Shown here in pieces: positions 17,126 to 25,319 of a DNA stretch of 64,000 nucleotides. A model generated the notes under the pieces. It was not told the origin of the DNA. It worked only from the letters and a program-made list of their open reading frames with translations, and did no database searches. The position numbers and the translations under genes were made by a program. Numbering within the stretch: the stretch's first letter is position 1; each line of letters opens with the position of its first letter. Source of the stretch: Tabrizicola sp. (GTDB taxonomy: Bacteria > Pseudomonadota > Alphaproteobacteria > Rhodobacterales > Rhodobacteraceae); contig JAEULQ010000066.1 of the NCBI GenBank assembly GCA_016792685.1, forward strand, positions 26,184-90,183, given 5' to 3'.

Positions 17126-17881
17126 TCAGGCAATGGGTTGCAGGTGACGCATGGTGATGCGTTCCACCCGGGCCAGGATACGGGTAATGACCCAGACAAG
17201 CAGCATGTAGATCACCGTCGCCGCCAGGAAGCCTTCGTAGGCCAGGTAGTACTGAGCGTTCAGCTTTCGGCCCGCACCCAGCACGTCGATCACCGTCAGC
17301 ATCGAGGCGATGGCAGAGCCGTGCAGAAGGAACAGGGACTCATTCCCGATCATCGGCAGGCAGCGGCGCAGGGCCGACGGCAGGATGATCCGCCGCAGCG
17401 CCAGGGTCCGGGTCATGCCCATGGCGATGGTCGCCTCGATCTCGCCGCGCGGTACGGCATCAAGACCGCCGCGGTAGATTTCCACCTGATAGGCGGCCGA
17501 GTTGATGGCAAAGGCGATGGCGCAGCACCACCAGGGTTCTTTCAGCACCACCCAAAGCACGCTGTCGCGCACCCAGTCGAACTGGGCGAGGCCGTAGTAG
17601 ATGACATAAGCCTGCACCAGCATCGGCGTGCCGCGGAAGACATAGACGAAGGCCCCGACCAGCGGCGCGGCGACGGGCGTGCGCTGCCAGCGGGCAATGG
17701 CCATGGGCAGGGCGATCAGCGCGCCGAAGCTGAGGCCGATCAGCACCAGCGCGACCGTGTTCAGCATGCCCCGGAGAAAGATGTCCCAATGCGACAGGAT
17801 CAGCACAAAGTCGATGGGGGCCGAGGTTTCGGAAAAGACCGTGATGGCGGCCAGCAGGTCGGCAATCGGGTCGGGGCTCAT
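17126..17881 (-). CDS. Polar amino-acid ABC transporter permease, HisM type
   Basis: 251 residues, inner membrane, with about five hydrophobic helices. The His/Glu/Gln/Arg/opine-type permease signature runs from GTPMLVQAYVIYYGL through AYQVEIYRGGLDAVPRGEIEA. The EAA-like coupling loop is AIAMGMTRTLALRRIILPSALR. It is the last gene of the operon from the aminotransferase downwards and overlaps its partner permease by four bases. No cognate ATPase gene follows; the next gene begins a different unit. Confidence 0.88.
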   Translation of the reverse strand: MSPDPIADLLAAITVFSETSAPIDFVLILSHWDIFLRGMLNTVALVLIGLSFGALIALPMAIARWQRTPVAAPLVGAFVYVFRGTPMLVQAYVIYYGLAQFDWVRDSVLWVVLKEPWWCCAIAFAINSAAYQVEIYRGGLDAVPRGEIEATIAMGMTRTLALRRIILPSALRRCLPMIGNESLFLLHGSAIASMLTVIDVLGAGRKLNAQYYLAYEGFLAATVIYMLLVWVITRILARVERITMRHLQPIA

Positions 17882-18570
17882 GTCCGCAGCATCCTTCCCT
17901 TGGTATAGCGTCGCTCCAGCGCCCGCAGGACAAGGTCGGAAAGCGCGGTCAGGATCAGGTAGATCACCATGATCGCGATCAGGAAGGCGAAGGGGTTGCG
18001 CGTCGACCGCCCGGCCGACACACCGAAGAACACAAGGTCATGCAGACCAAGGACCGAGACCAGCGCCGTGGTCTTCAAAAGCACCATCCAGTTCACCCCG
18101 ATCGAGGGCAGGGCATAGCCCATGAGCTGGGGGAAGGTGACATGGCGGAACATCTGGCTCCGGGTCAGGCCAAGGGACTGTGCGGCCTCGAACTGGCCCT
18201 TCGGAATCGAGGTATAGGCGCCGCGGAAGCTTTCAGTCATGTAGGCGCCAAAGATGAAGGCGATGGTGATGACGCCTGCAGCGAAGGCATTCACCTCGAC
18301 ATACTCCCACCAGCCGGTCCAGGCGCCGAGCTTGTTCATCAGCGTCTGGCCGCCGAAGAACAACAGAAGCATCATGCACAGGTCGGGAACCGAACGGACA
18401 AAGGTGGTGTAGCCGCCCGCAATGCGCCTTGCGATGGGTCCACCGCCGATCCTTGCGGCCGAACCTGCAAGCCCGATCAGCAGCGACAGGACAAGACCAG
18501 TGATCCCCAAAAGCAGGGTCATCCCCGTGCCTTGCAGAAGCAGCCAGCGGTATTCCCAAAGGTCAGCCAT
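17878..18570 (-). CDS. Polar amino-acid ABC transporter permease, HisQ type
   Basis: 230 residues, inner membrane. The N-terminal amphipathic segment and helix (LLQGTGMTLLLGITGLVLSLLIG) and the loop RSVPDLCMMLLLFFGG are typical of HisQ-type subunits. The coupling motif is GQFEAAQSLGLTRSQMFRHVTFP. It lies 51 bases after the binding-protein gene and overlaps the second permease by four bases. It should form a heterodimer with that permease. Confidence 0.87.
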   Translation of the reverse strand: MADLWEYRWLLLQGTGMTLLLGITGLVLSLLIGLAGSAARIGGGPIARRIAGGYTTFVRSVPDLCMMLLLFFGGQTLMNKLGAWTGWWEYVEVNAFAAGVITIAFIFGAYMTESFRGAYTSIPKGQFEAAQSLGLTRSQMFRHVTFPQLMGYALPSIGVNWMVLLKTTALVSVLGLHDLVFFGVSAGRSTRNPFAFLIAIMVIYLILTALSDLVLRALERRYTKGRMLRT

Positions 18571-18621
18571 CCGCGCCCCCGTTGAAGGGGAGGGGCCGAT
18601 GAGGCCCCTCCCGCCCTTGGA

Positions 18622-19401
18622 TCAGAAGTCGTAGATGTCGCGTCCGAAATAGCGGTTGGACAGTTCCAGATAGGACCCGTCCTCGCGCGTCTTCAGGATC
18701 GCGGCGTTCAGTTCCGCCTTCAGCTCATCCTCACCTTTGCGCAGGGCAATGCCCTGACCGACGCCAAAGCATTCCATGTCGTATAGATCGGCCGAGATCG
18801 GGGCGAAGGCTTCGGCATTGGCAGGGTCCGACTTCAGCCATTCCTCGCCGGGGATGGTATCGACCAGCACTGCGTCGATCCGGCCGGCCTGCAGGTCAAG
18901 ATAGGCCTCTTCCGAGGTCGCATATTGGCGCATGTCAGCCTTGGCCATGTGCTTGCCGATATAGCATTCATGCGCTGTCGCCCGCTGCACGCCGATGGCC
19001 TTGCCCTCGGTGCCCGCCTCGTCGGCAGTGAAGCCCGCGTCCTTCTTGGCGATCAGCGCGGATGGCCCCTTGTAGTAGGGTTCCGAGAAATCGACCTGCT
19101 TCATCCGTTCTTCGTTGATGCCCATCGAGGCGATAATGACGTCGTATTTGTTCGCCAAGAGGCCTGGGATGATCCCGTCCCATTCGATGTCGGTGAATTC
19201 GCAGGTCTTGTTCATCCGTTCGCAGATCAGGTTGGCGAATTCGACGTCGAAGCCGCCATAGGAGCCATCGGCGTTCAGGACGTCAAAGGGCGGATAGCCG
19301 GTGGAAATCGCCACGCGCAGGACGCCTTCGGCCTGGGCCTGGGCACCAAGGGCCACCATCAGGGCGGCGGCACTGGCGAAGAGGGAACGACGGTTCAGCA
19401 T
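18622..19401 (-). CDS. Family 3 solute-binding protein (polar amino-acid type)
   Basis: 259 residues. It has an N-terminal signal peptide (MLNRRSLFASAAALMVALGAQAQA) and the SBP_bac_3 fold signature GVLRVAISTGYPPFDVLNADG, followed by GGFDVEFANLICE and VDFSEPYYKG. The periplasmic protein feeds the two HisMQ-type permeases. Paired cysteines (GERMNKTCEF and HECYIG region, DMECFG) are somewhat frequent for this family. The ligand cannot be assigned; operon neighbours suggest an N-methylated or branched amino acid. Confidence 0.87.
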   Translation of the reverse strand: MLNRRSLFASAAALMVALGAQAQAEGVLRVAISTGYPPFDVLNADGSYGGFDVEFANLICERMNKTCEFTDIEWDGIIPGLLANKYDVIIASMGINEERMKQVDFSEPYYKGPSALIAKKDAGFTADEAGTEGKAIGVQRATAHECYIGKHMAKADMRQYATSEEAYLDLQAGRIDAVLVDTIPGEEWLKSDPANAEAFAPISADLYDMECFGVGQGIALRKGEDELKAELNAAILKTREDGSYLELSNRYFGRDIYDF

Positions 19402-19463
19402 TTGTGTCTCCGTGTTGAGGGTTGAGGTGACGGTTGGCCCGGTCTTCTGTGGAATGGTGTCGG

Positions 19464-21887
19464 TCAGCCGCGCATGCGCTGGCCTTCGGGGTCGAATGCG
19501 GCCTTGGTGCGGACCGTTACCTCGCGGCGGTCGCCGAGGATGTCGATGTAAAGGCCGTCGGTGGTGTCGGAGTGTTCGCCCTTCATGTAGCCAAGGGCCA
19601 CGCAATGCCCGACGCGGTGGCCATAGGCGGCCGAGGTGAGGTAACCCACCACGCGGCCCTCCCGCATCACCGGCTCGCCGCCCCAGGGTTCGGCGTCGGT
19701 GGTGGCAATGTCGAACTGGCGATAGGTCCAGCGCGGGGCTTCGTCGCGAGCCTTCAGGGCGGCCGCGCGACCGACGAAGTCGCCCTTGTCGAATTTCACT
19801 AGACGGCCCATGCCCGCTTCGAAGGGGGTATAGTCGGGGGCGTATTCCAGGCCCCAGGCGCCATAGCCCTTCTCGATGCGCAGGGAATTCAGGGCGCGGA
19901 TGCCCGCCAGCTTTACGCCAAGGTTAGCACCGGCGCGAAGGAGCGCCTCCAGCAGCGGCAGGTGCGCGTTGTAGGGAACCAGCACCTCATAGCCCAACTC
20001 GCCGGTATAGGCGACGCGCGACAGGATGGCGTCTGCTGCTGGCCCCATCTGTACCCGACCGACACGGCCATATTTCCAGGCCTCGGTGGAAATGTCGGTA
20101 TCGCAAAGCTTTTCCAACAGCTTGCGCGCATTGGGGCCAGAGACGGAGAAGCCGCAGAGCTTGGTCGTCATGCTCTCGACGCTGACGCCCTCGGCGGGCA
20201 GATAGGCCTCCCAGTTCCGGTGGTGATAGCGGTCGGCGGTGCCGGAGCCGACCAGCAGGAATTCCTCCGGCGATAGCTGCGAGACGGAGAACTCCCCCAC
20301 CAACCGCCCCTTGGGCGACAGCATCGGTGTCAGCACCATCTGCCCGTCGCGGCTGGGCATCTTGTTGGCCATCACCCGTTCCAGCCAGGCATGGGCCTTC
20401 GGGCCCTTCACGATGTGCTTGCCGTAGGTCGAGATGTCGATGATGCCCACGCCTTCGCTCAGCGCCGTGCATTCCGCGCCGACATGGGGCCACCAGTTCG
20501 GGCGGCGGAAGGTCAGGCTGTCCTTGGCTTCCACCCCCTTCGGCGCAAACCACAGCGGGTATTCCACGCCGTCCGAGGCCCCGAACACCGCCCCCATCTC
20601 GCGATAGGTGGCATAGGCGGGGGTGGTGAGAACCGGGCGGCCCGCCGGGCGTTCCTCGTAGGGGTAAAGCGTCTTGAACCGGGTGGCATACATGTCGCCG
20701 GTGCGGGCCTTGGCATAGTCCTTGCCAGCCCAGCGCCCATAGCGCGCGACGTCCCACATGAAGACATCCATCGGCGGCTCGCCTTCGCTCATCCAGGCGG
20801 CGGTGATCATGCCGATGGCCGCGGACTGGCTGAAACCGGTCATCACGCCGCAGGCCGTCCAGTAATTCGCCTTGCCCGGATAGGGGCCGATCAGCGGCGC
20901 GAGGTCGGGCGAAAAGATCATCGGCCCGTTGATGACGCGCTTCAGACCGGCGGTGCCAAGGCAGGGCACCGCCTCGCAGGCCTGCGCCAGGTTCCGCTCG
21001 ATCCGCTCCAACGCATTCGGCAAGAGTTCGTGGCCGAAGTTCAGCGGCGTGCCCTTTTCCGCCCAATGGACGCAGTGGTCCTCATAAACGCCCAGCAGCA
21101 GGCCCTTGCCCTCCTGCCGCATGTAATATTCGGCGTCGGCGTCCCCGATCAGCGGCAGTTCGTGACCCATCGCCTCGATCTCGGGGATGGACTCAGTCAC
21201 GAAGTAATGGTGCTCCACCGGCATCAGCGGCAACCGGATCCCCGCCAGCGCCGCCACTTCCCGCGCCCAAAGGCCCGCCGCATTGACCACGCGCTGCGCA
21301 TGGATGGTGCCCGAGGGCGTGACCACATCCCAGGTCAGATCCCGGCGCTGGTTGGTCTCCAGCACAGGGGTCTGGCGATAGATCACCGCCCCATTGTCCC
21401 GAGCGCCCTTGGCAAAGGCATGGGTCACGCCCGAGGGATCGACATGGCCGTAAGACGGTTCAAAGAGCGCCGCTTTGATGGTCGTGGGGTCCATCACCGG
21501 CGCCTTGGCCAGCAGCTCCTCGGTCGTCAGCCAATGCGTTTCCACCCCGTTCCGCTTGGCCAGCGTGTGGTGCAGCTTCATCTGCTCCACCCGCGCCTCG
21601 GTCCGGCCAAGGGTGATCTCGCCCACATGGTGGAAGCCGCAGGACTGGCCGGTTTCCGCCTCCAGCTTCGGGTAGATTTCAAAGGAATACTTGTGCAGGA
21701 AAGTTGCGTTCGCGCTGCCGCCAAAGGCCCCGGTGCCGCCTGCGGCATGCCAGGTCGATCCCGCCGTCAACTCGGTCCGCTCCAAAAGGACCACATCCTT
21801 GAACCCGGCCTTGGCCAGGTGATAGGCGATCGAGCAGCCCGTCACGCCGCCGCCGATGATCACCACATCTGCCGTCGTCTGCATCAT
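19464..21887 (-). CDS. Dimethylglycine/sarcosine dehydrogenase-like FAD and folate protein
   Basis: 807 residues. The N-terminal half is an FAD-dependent DAO-type oxidase: dinucleotide motif IGGGVTGCS (about 11-19), and WHAAG with His47, the position used for covalent FAD in dimethylglycine dehydrogenase. An FAO_M segment follows, then a C-terminal GcvT-like tetrahydrofolate domain (SVSGPNARKLLEKL, YTGELGYEVLVP, IEKGYGAWGLEYAPDYTPFEAG). Family members demethylate or oxidise N-methyl amines and pass the one-carbon unit to folate. It overlaps the FAH-family gene by four bases. Its closest relative in the window is the 36,665-39,100 protein. Confidence 0.85.
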   Translation of the reverse strand: MMQTTADVVIIGGGVTGCSIAYHLAKAGFKDVVLLERTELTAGSTWHAAGGTGAFGGSANATFLHKYSFEIYPKLEAETGQSCGFHHVGEITLGRTEARVEQMKLHHTLAKRNGVETHWLTTEELLAKAPVMDPTTIKAALFEPSYGHVDPSGVTHAFAKGARDNGAVIYRQTPVLETNQRRDLTWDVVTPSGTIHAQRVVNAAGLWAREVAALAGIRLPLMPVEHHYFVTESIPEIEAMGHELPLIGDADAEYYMRQEGKGLLLGVYEDHCVHWAEKGTPLNFGHELLPNALERIERNLAQACEAVPCLGTAGLKRVINGPMIFSPDLAPLIGPYPGKANYWTACGVMTGFSQSAAIGMITAAWMSEGEPPMDVFMWDVARYGRWAGKDYAKARTGDMYATRFKTLYPYEERPAGRPVLTTPAYATYREMGAVFGASDGVEYPLWFAPKGVEAKDSLTFRRPNWWPHVGAECTALSEGVGIIDISTYGKHIVKGPKAHAWLERVMANKMPSRDGQMVLTPMLSPKGRLVGEFSVSQLSPEEFLLVGSGTADRYHHRNWEAYLPAEGVSVESMTTKLCGFSVSGPNARKLLEKLCDTDISTEAWKYGRVGRVQMGPAADAILSRVAYTGELGYEVLVPYNAHLPLLEALLRAGANLGVKLAGIRALNSLRIEKGYGAWGLEYAPDYTPFEAGMGRLVKFDKGDFVGRAAALKARDEAPRWTYRQFDIATTDAEPWGGEPVMREGRVVGYLTSAAYGHRVGHCVALGYMKGEHSDTTDGLYIDILGDRREVTVRTKAAFDPEGQRMRG

Positions 21888-22753
21888 TCCGCCTCCAGGA
21901 CCGTGTTCCTCAGGGTGCCGATCCCCGGGATTTCCACCTCGACCACATCGCCCGCCTTCAGGAACCGCGGGGGGGTATGGGCGCGGGCAACGCCTGCGGG
22001 CGTGCCGGTGGCGATGATGTCACCCGGTTCCAGCGTCATGACGCGGGTCAGGAATTCGATCAGCTCGGCAATGCCGAAGATCATCTGGGCGGTCGTGCCG
22101 TCCTGCACCGTGTCACCGTTGACGCGGGTCCTGACGGGCAGGTCCTGCAGATCGCCCAGATCATCGACCGTGACCAGCGCGGGGCCGCAGGGACCGAAGG
22201 TATCCACCGCCTTGCCGCTGGTCCAAAGCTGGTTCGCCAGCTGGAAATCCCGCGCCGAGACGTCGTTGAACGCCATCGCCCCGGCCACATGAGACAGGGC
22301 ATCGGCGCCGGAGATGTAGCGGCCCGGCTTGCCGATCACGACGGCCAGCTCCGCCTCGTAGTCCACATGGTTTTCATCGCGCGGGGGGATCAGGTCGTCC
22401 TGCGGACCCACCAGCGAATTGGCGAACTTGGCGAAGAAGATGGGGGAGGGCGGTGGAGTTGCGCCGACCTCCTTGGCGTGGTCGTGATAGTTCAAGCCAA
22501 TGCAGATGATCTTCTGCGGGTCGGGGATCGGGGGCCCAAGGCGCAAATTGGCAACGGGTTCGCCCGGCAAAGTCGCCGCGGCTTTCGCCAGTTCGGCCAT
22601 CTTCTCCGGCCCCAATGCCAGAAGGCGGCGGTTGGTAAGGCCAGTTTCGGGCCAGCCAGCGGCGCGGGCGGCGGCGTCCAAAGTCACGGCGCGGCCTTCG
22701 ATGTCAAAGGCGGCGGTCCAGGTTCCGGGGGTGCCAAAGGTGATCAGGCGCAT
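21884..22753 (-). CDS. Fumarylacetoacetate hydrolase-family protein
   Basis: 289 residues. The FAH C-terminal fold is recognised from KIICIGLNYHDHAKEVG, PIFFAKFANSLVG and DYEAELAVVIGK (the acidic residues of the metal site), then AFNDVSARDFQ and EPGDIIATGTPAGV. The family cleaves or decarboxylates beta-diketones, acylpyruvates or related 2-oxo acids in a Mg-dependent way. In this operon it neighbours a 2-keto-pentenoate hydratase paralogue and an aminotransferase, suggesting breakdown of a keto acid. The specific substrate is unknown. Confidence 0.85.
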   Translation of the reverse strand: MRLITFGTPGTWTAAFDIEGRAVTLDAAARAAGWPETGLTNRRLLALGPEKMAELAKAAATLPGEPVANLRLGPPIPDPQKIICIGLNYHDHAKEVGATPPPSPIFFAKFANSLVGPQDDLIPPRDENHVDYEAELAVVIGKPGRYISGADALSHVAGAMAFNDVSARDFQLANQLWTSGKAVDTFGPCGPALVTVDDLGDLQDLPVRTRVNGDTVQDGTTAQMIFGIAELIEFLTRVMTLEPGDIIATGTPAGVARAHTPPRFLKAGDVVEVEIPGIGTLRNTVLEAE

Positions 22754-22757
22754 GGGG

Positions 22758-23546
22758 TCACTCGAAAGTCAGGTCAATGGTGCCAAGGGGGCCGAAATCG
22801 GCATGCAGGCTTGATCCCGCCTTGACCTCGACCGACCGTACCGGCGCGCCGGTGATCACGATGTCGCCCGCCTTCAGATGCCCGCCAAGCCCCTGCAACT
22901 CCGCCAGTTTTCCGGCGAGGAAAGCCAGCGGTGCGGCGGGGTGGCCCATGACATCGGTTGCGGGGGCGGACTGCTTGAAGCCGTCCACCTCCATCGACAA
23001 GGTCAGCGTGGTCACGTCCAGTTCGGCTGGGGGCAAGGGTTTCGACCCCAGCACCACCCAGCCCGCCCCGGCGTTGTCGGCAAGCGAGTCTGTCGCCCCC
23101 GCCTTCATCGCGCCGACGCGGCTGTCGATCACCTCTACCGCCGCCCAGATGCGGGCGGTGGCGGCCAGAACCTCGGCAATCGTCACCTTGCCTTCCAGCG
23201 GACGGGCCAGTTCGAAGGCCAGTTCCGGCTCGGCCCGCGTGTTCGACAGGTGGCTGACGCGGACGGGCTTGCCTTCGGGCGTGAACATGGTGTCCAGCAG
23301 GATGCCGAAGTCCGGCCCCGTCATGCCGTACATCTTCTGCATGGCTTCCGAGGTGAAGCCGATCTTGTGGCCCTTCGGCTTGCCCCCGGCGGCGATCAAA
23401 TGATCGACGAGCTTTCTCCGCACCCGGTAGGCATCGTCGAAATCGTAGTCGAGTGCCTTCGACGGCGGGTCGATCCCTTGCCCCTCCCGCACCGCCTGGA
23501 ACAGACGGTCGGCCAGGGCCTGCTGTTGGGCGTCGGTCAGTTTCAT
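22758..23546 (-). CDS. 2-keto-4-pentenoate hydratase-type protein (MhpD/HpaH family)
   Basis: 262 residues. Motifs are HKIGFTSEAMQKMYGM, then EPELAFELARPLEG with the metal-binding acidic residues, AAVEVIDSRVG, and the C-terminal GDIVITGAP. These place it with 2-oxopent-4-enoate and 2-oxohept-4-ene-1,7-dioate hydratases. Family reaction: hydration of a 2-oxo-enoate to a 4-hydroxy-2-oxo acid. The start overlaps the aminotransferase stop by four bases and the FAH gene follows after four bases. No ring-cleavage enzyme is in this operon, so the entry compound is not obvious. Confidence 0.83.
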   Translation of the reverse strand: MKLTDAQQQALADRLFQAVREGQGIDPPSKALDYDFDDAYRVRRKLVDHLIAAGGKPKGHKIGFTSEAMQKMYGMTGPDFGILLDTMFTPEGKPVRVSHLSNTRAEPELAFELARPLEGKVTIAEVLAATARIWAAVEVIDSRVGAMKAGATDSLADNAGAGWVVLGSKPLPPAELDVTTLTLSMEVDGFKQSAPATDVMGHPAAPLAFLAGKLAELQGLGGHLKAGDIVITGAPVRSVEVKAGSSLHADFGPLGTIDLTFE

Positions 23547-24460
23547 TGCGCCAACTCCACCCAGGCCGAATATTTCGGGTCCTGCCCGCGCGCGGCCTTC
23601 TGGAAGGCGGCCTTGACGGCGGTGCCAATGGGGCCGGGATAGCCGACCGTCCGGTCATCGACCGAGGCGACCATGTTCACCTCGGACGCCGTGCCGCAGA
23701 CAAAGATTTCATCGGCGATGTAAAGGTCGGACCGGGACAATTCAGTCGCCCGGACTTCATAGCCCAGGTCGCGGGCGATGGTGCGCACCGTGTCATGGGT
23801 GATCCCCTCCAGCCCACCCGCCGACAAGGGCGGCGTATGCACGACCCCGTTCCGCACGACAAAGATGTTCTCGGCGGTGCATTCCGCCACGAACCCCTGC
23901 GGGTTCAGCATGATGCAATCGTCGTAGCCGGCCTTGCGCGCCTCTGCCTTGGCGAGCGAGGAGTTGACGTAGTTCCCCACCGTCTTCGCCTCGGGCGGCA
24001 TGATGTTGTGGTCGTGCCGCCGCCAGCTGGACACCTTCAGCTTCAGGCCGCGCGCATCCGTCGCCGCCCCGCGCACCGAAGGCCAGCCCCAGGCCATGAT
24101 GGCGATGTCGACCGTGCAGGGGCCGGTATCCAGACCCATCTCGCCATAGCCGTAATAGGCCAGGGGGCGGCCATAGCAGGCGGGCAGTCCCGTGGACCGC
24201 ACCACCTCTTTTGTCGCCGCGACGATCTCGGGGACCGAATAAGGGACGGGCATCCCCAGGATATGGGCGGACCGGTAGAGCCGTTCGATATGCGGGGTCA
24301 GGCGGAATAGGCCGGGGCCCTTGGGCGTCTCATAGGCGCGGACGCCCTCAAAAATGCCGGTGCCGTAATGCAGCGTATGGGTGCCGATATGCACGGTCGC
24401 GCGGTCCCAATCCACCATCTCTCCGTTCATCCAGATCTTCGGGGTGGGGACGATGGGCAT
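23543..24460 (-). CDS. Class IV (branched-chain-type) aminotransferase
   Basis: 305 residues. The N-terminus IPxIWMNGEMVDWDRATVHIGTHTLHYG is characteristic of the IlvE branch. The PLP lysine lies in PEAKTVGNYVNSSLAKAEA, with a downstream phosphate-cup segment AECTAENIF. The RBS GAGGAA is seven bases before the ATG. It transfers an amino group between a branched or related amino acid and 2-oxoglutarate. As the promoter-proximal gene of a catabolic operon rather than a biosynthetic one, it may instead deaminate a product of the dehydrogenase. Calling it ilvE would overstate the evidence. Confidence 0.83.
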   Translation of the reverse strand: MPIVPTPKIWMNGEMVDWDRATVHIGTHTLHYGTGIFEGVRAYETPKGPGLFRLTPHIERLYRSAHILGMPVPYSVPEIVAATKEVVRSTGLPACYGRPLAYYGYGEMGLDTGPCTVDIAIMAWGWPSVRGAATDARGLKLKVSSWRRHDHNIMPPEAKTVGNYVNSSLAKAEARKAGYDDCIMLNPQGFVAECTAENIFVVRNGVVHTPPLSAGGLEGITHDTVRTIARDLGYEVRATELSRSDLYIADEIFVCGTASEVNMVASVDDRTVGYPGPIGTAVKAAFQKAARGQDPKYSAWVELAQ

Positions 24461-24522
24461 GGCGATTCCTCGGGCTTTGGTCTCCTTCAAGCATGGGCCA
24501 TCGTTTCGGCTTGTCAACGTAA

Positions 24523-24568
24523 TTTCGACATTGATGATATTTTCGACATTGTTGCTTTTGTCGAACAA
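24523..24568. promoter_or_regulatory. Repeated TTTCGACATTG elements, candidate GntR operator
   Basis: In the 179-base gap between the divergent aminotransferase operon and GntR gene, TTTCGACATTG occurs twice (24523-24533 and 24541-24551), spaced 18 bases apart. An inverted relative, TTGTCGAACAA, is at 24558-24568. The local base composition is AT-rich compared with its surroundings. This is a likely binding array for the adjacent GntR protein and would overlap both promoters. Confidence 0.5.
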
Positions 24569-24639
24569 GGCTGCGAATATCGGTGACAAGCCAGGGAGTC
24601 GCGGGCTAACTGGCGGCGGTGAGCCATGGAGAATCTGAC

Positions 24640-25311
24640 GTGGAAGACAGCGGGACCCGGACAGAACAGGTATATCGCCGCCTGAAGGCAGATATCCTTG
24701 GTGGCAAGGTCGAGCCCGGCTCACCCCTGCCCTTCGCCCGGCTCAAGGACGACTATGGTGCTTCGATGGGCGTGCTGCGCGAAGCACTGATGCGGCTGTC
24801 TGCCGAGGGGCTGACGGTCAACCAGCCTCAGTTCGGCTTCAAGGTCATCTCGCTGTCGATCGAGGACCTGATCGACCTGACCGAAACGAGGTGTACCATC
24901 GAAAGCATGGTGCTGAAGGATGCCGTGACAAACGGCGACCTCGACTGGGAGACCCGTGTCCTGACCGCGCACCATCGGATGGAGCGTACGCCGAAGTTCG
25001 AGAACGGAGAGGATTCAGCCGTCACCGCCGCCTGGGCACAGGCGCATCAGGAATTCCATGAGGCGCTTTTGTCTGGCGCGCGCAGCCAGCGGATGCAGGG
25101 GATCGCCGCCAACCTGCGCGCGGCCGCCGAGGTCTATCGCCAGTGGTCGATCCCGTTCGAGGTCGTCAAGCGCGACGTCTCGGCCGAACACCGCGAGATC
25201 GTCGACCTCGCGCTGGCCCGCAAACCCGATGAGGCGGCGGCGGCACTGGTACGCCACCTGTCGGCCACGCGAGACCTGATCCTCAAGGGCACGCAGGCCC
25301 CGCAGCAATAG
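24640..25311 (+). CDS. GntR-family regulator (FCD type)
   Basis: 223 residues from the GTG at 24640, chosen because GGAGA lies seven bases upstream; an upstream in-frame GTG at 24619 lacks a good site. The winged HTH spans about residues 5-70 (EQVYRRLKADILGGKVEPGS, then GASMGVLREALMRLSAEGL). The FCD-like helical effector domain contains HQEFHEALLSG and SAEHREIVDLAL. It is divergent from the aminotransferase-to-permease operon and only eight bases before the agmatine deiminase-like gene, so it could control both sides. Confidence 0.83.
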   Translation: MEDSGTRTEQVYRRLKADILGGKVEPGSPLPFARLKDDYGASMGVLREALMRLSAEGLTVNQPQFGFKVISLSIEDLIDLTETRCTIESMVLKDAVTNGDLDWETRVLTAHHRMERTPKFENGEDSAVTAAWAQAHQEFHEALLSGARSQRMQGIAANLRAAAEVYRQWSIPFEVVKRDVSAEHREIVDLALARKPDEAAAALVRHLSATRDLILKGTQAPQQ

Positions 25312-25319
25312 GTGACGCG

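Noticed and set aside
19402-19463. Glycine riboswitch in front of the DMGDH/transport genes
   Set aside because: The gaps near the GcvT-domain genes are too short and lack the paired aptamer pattern.
23543-24460. Naming the aminotransferase ilvE
   Set aside because: Sequence fits the branched-chain class, but its operon is catabolic with a transporter and a GntR, so a biosynthetic gene name is not justified.
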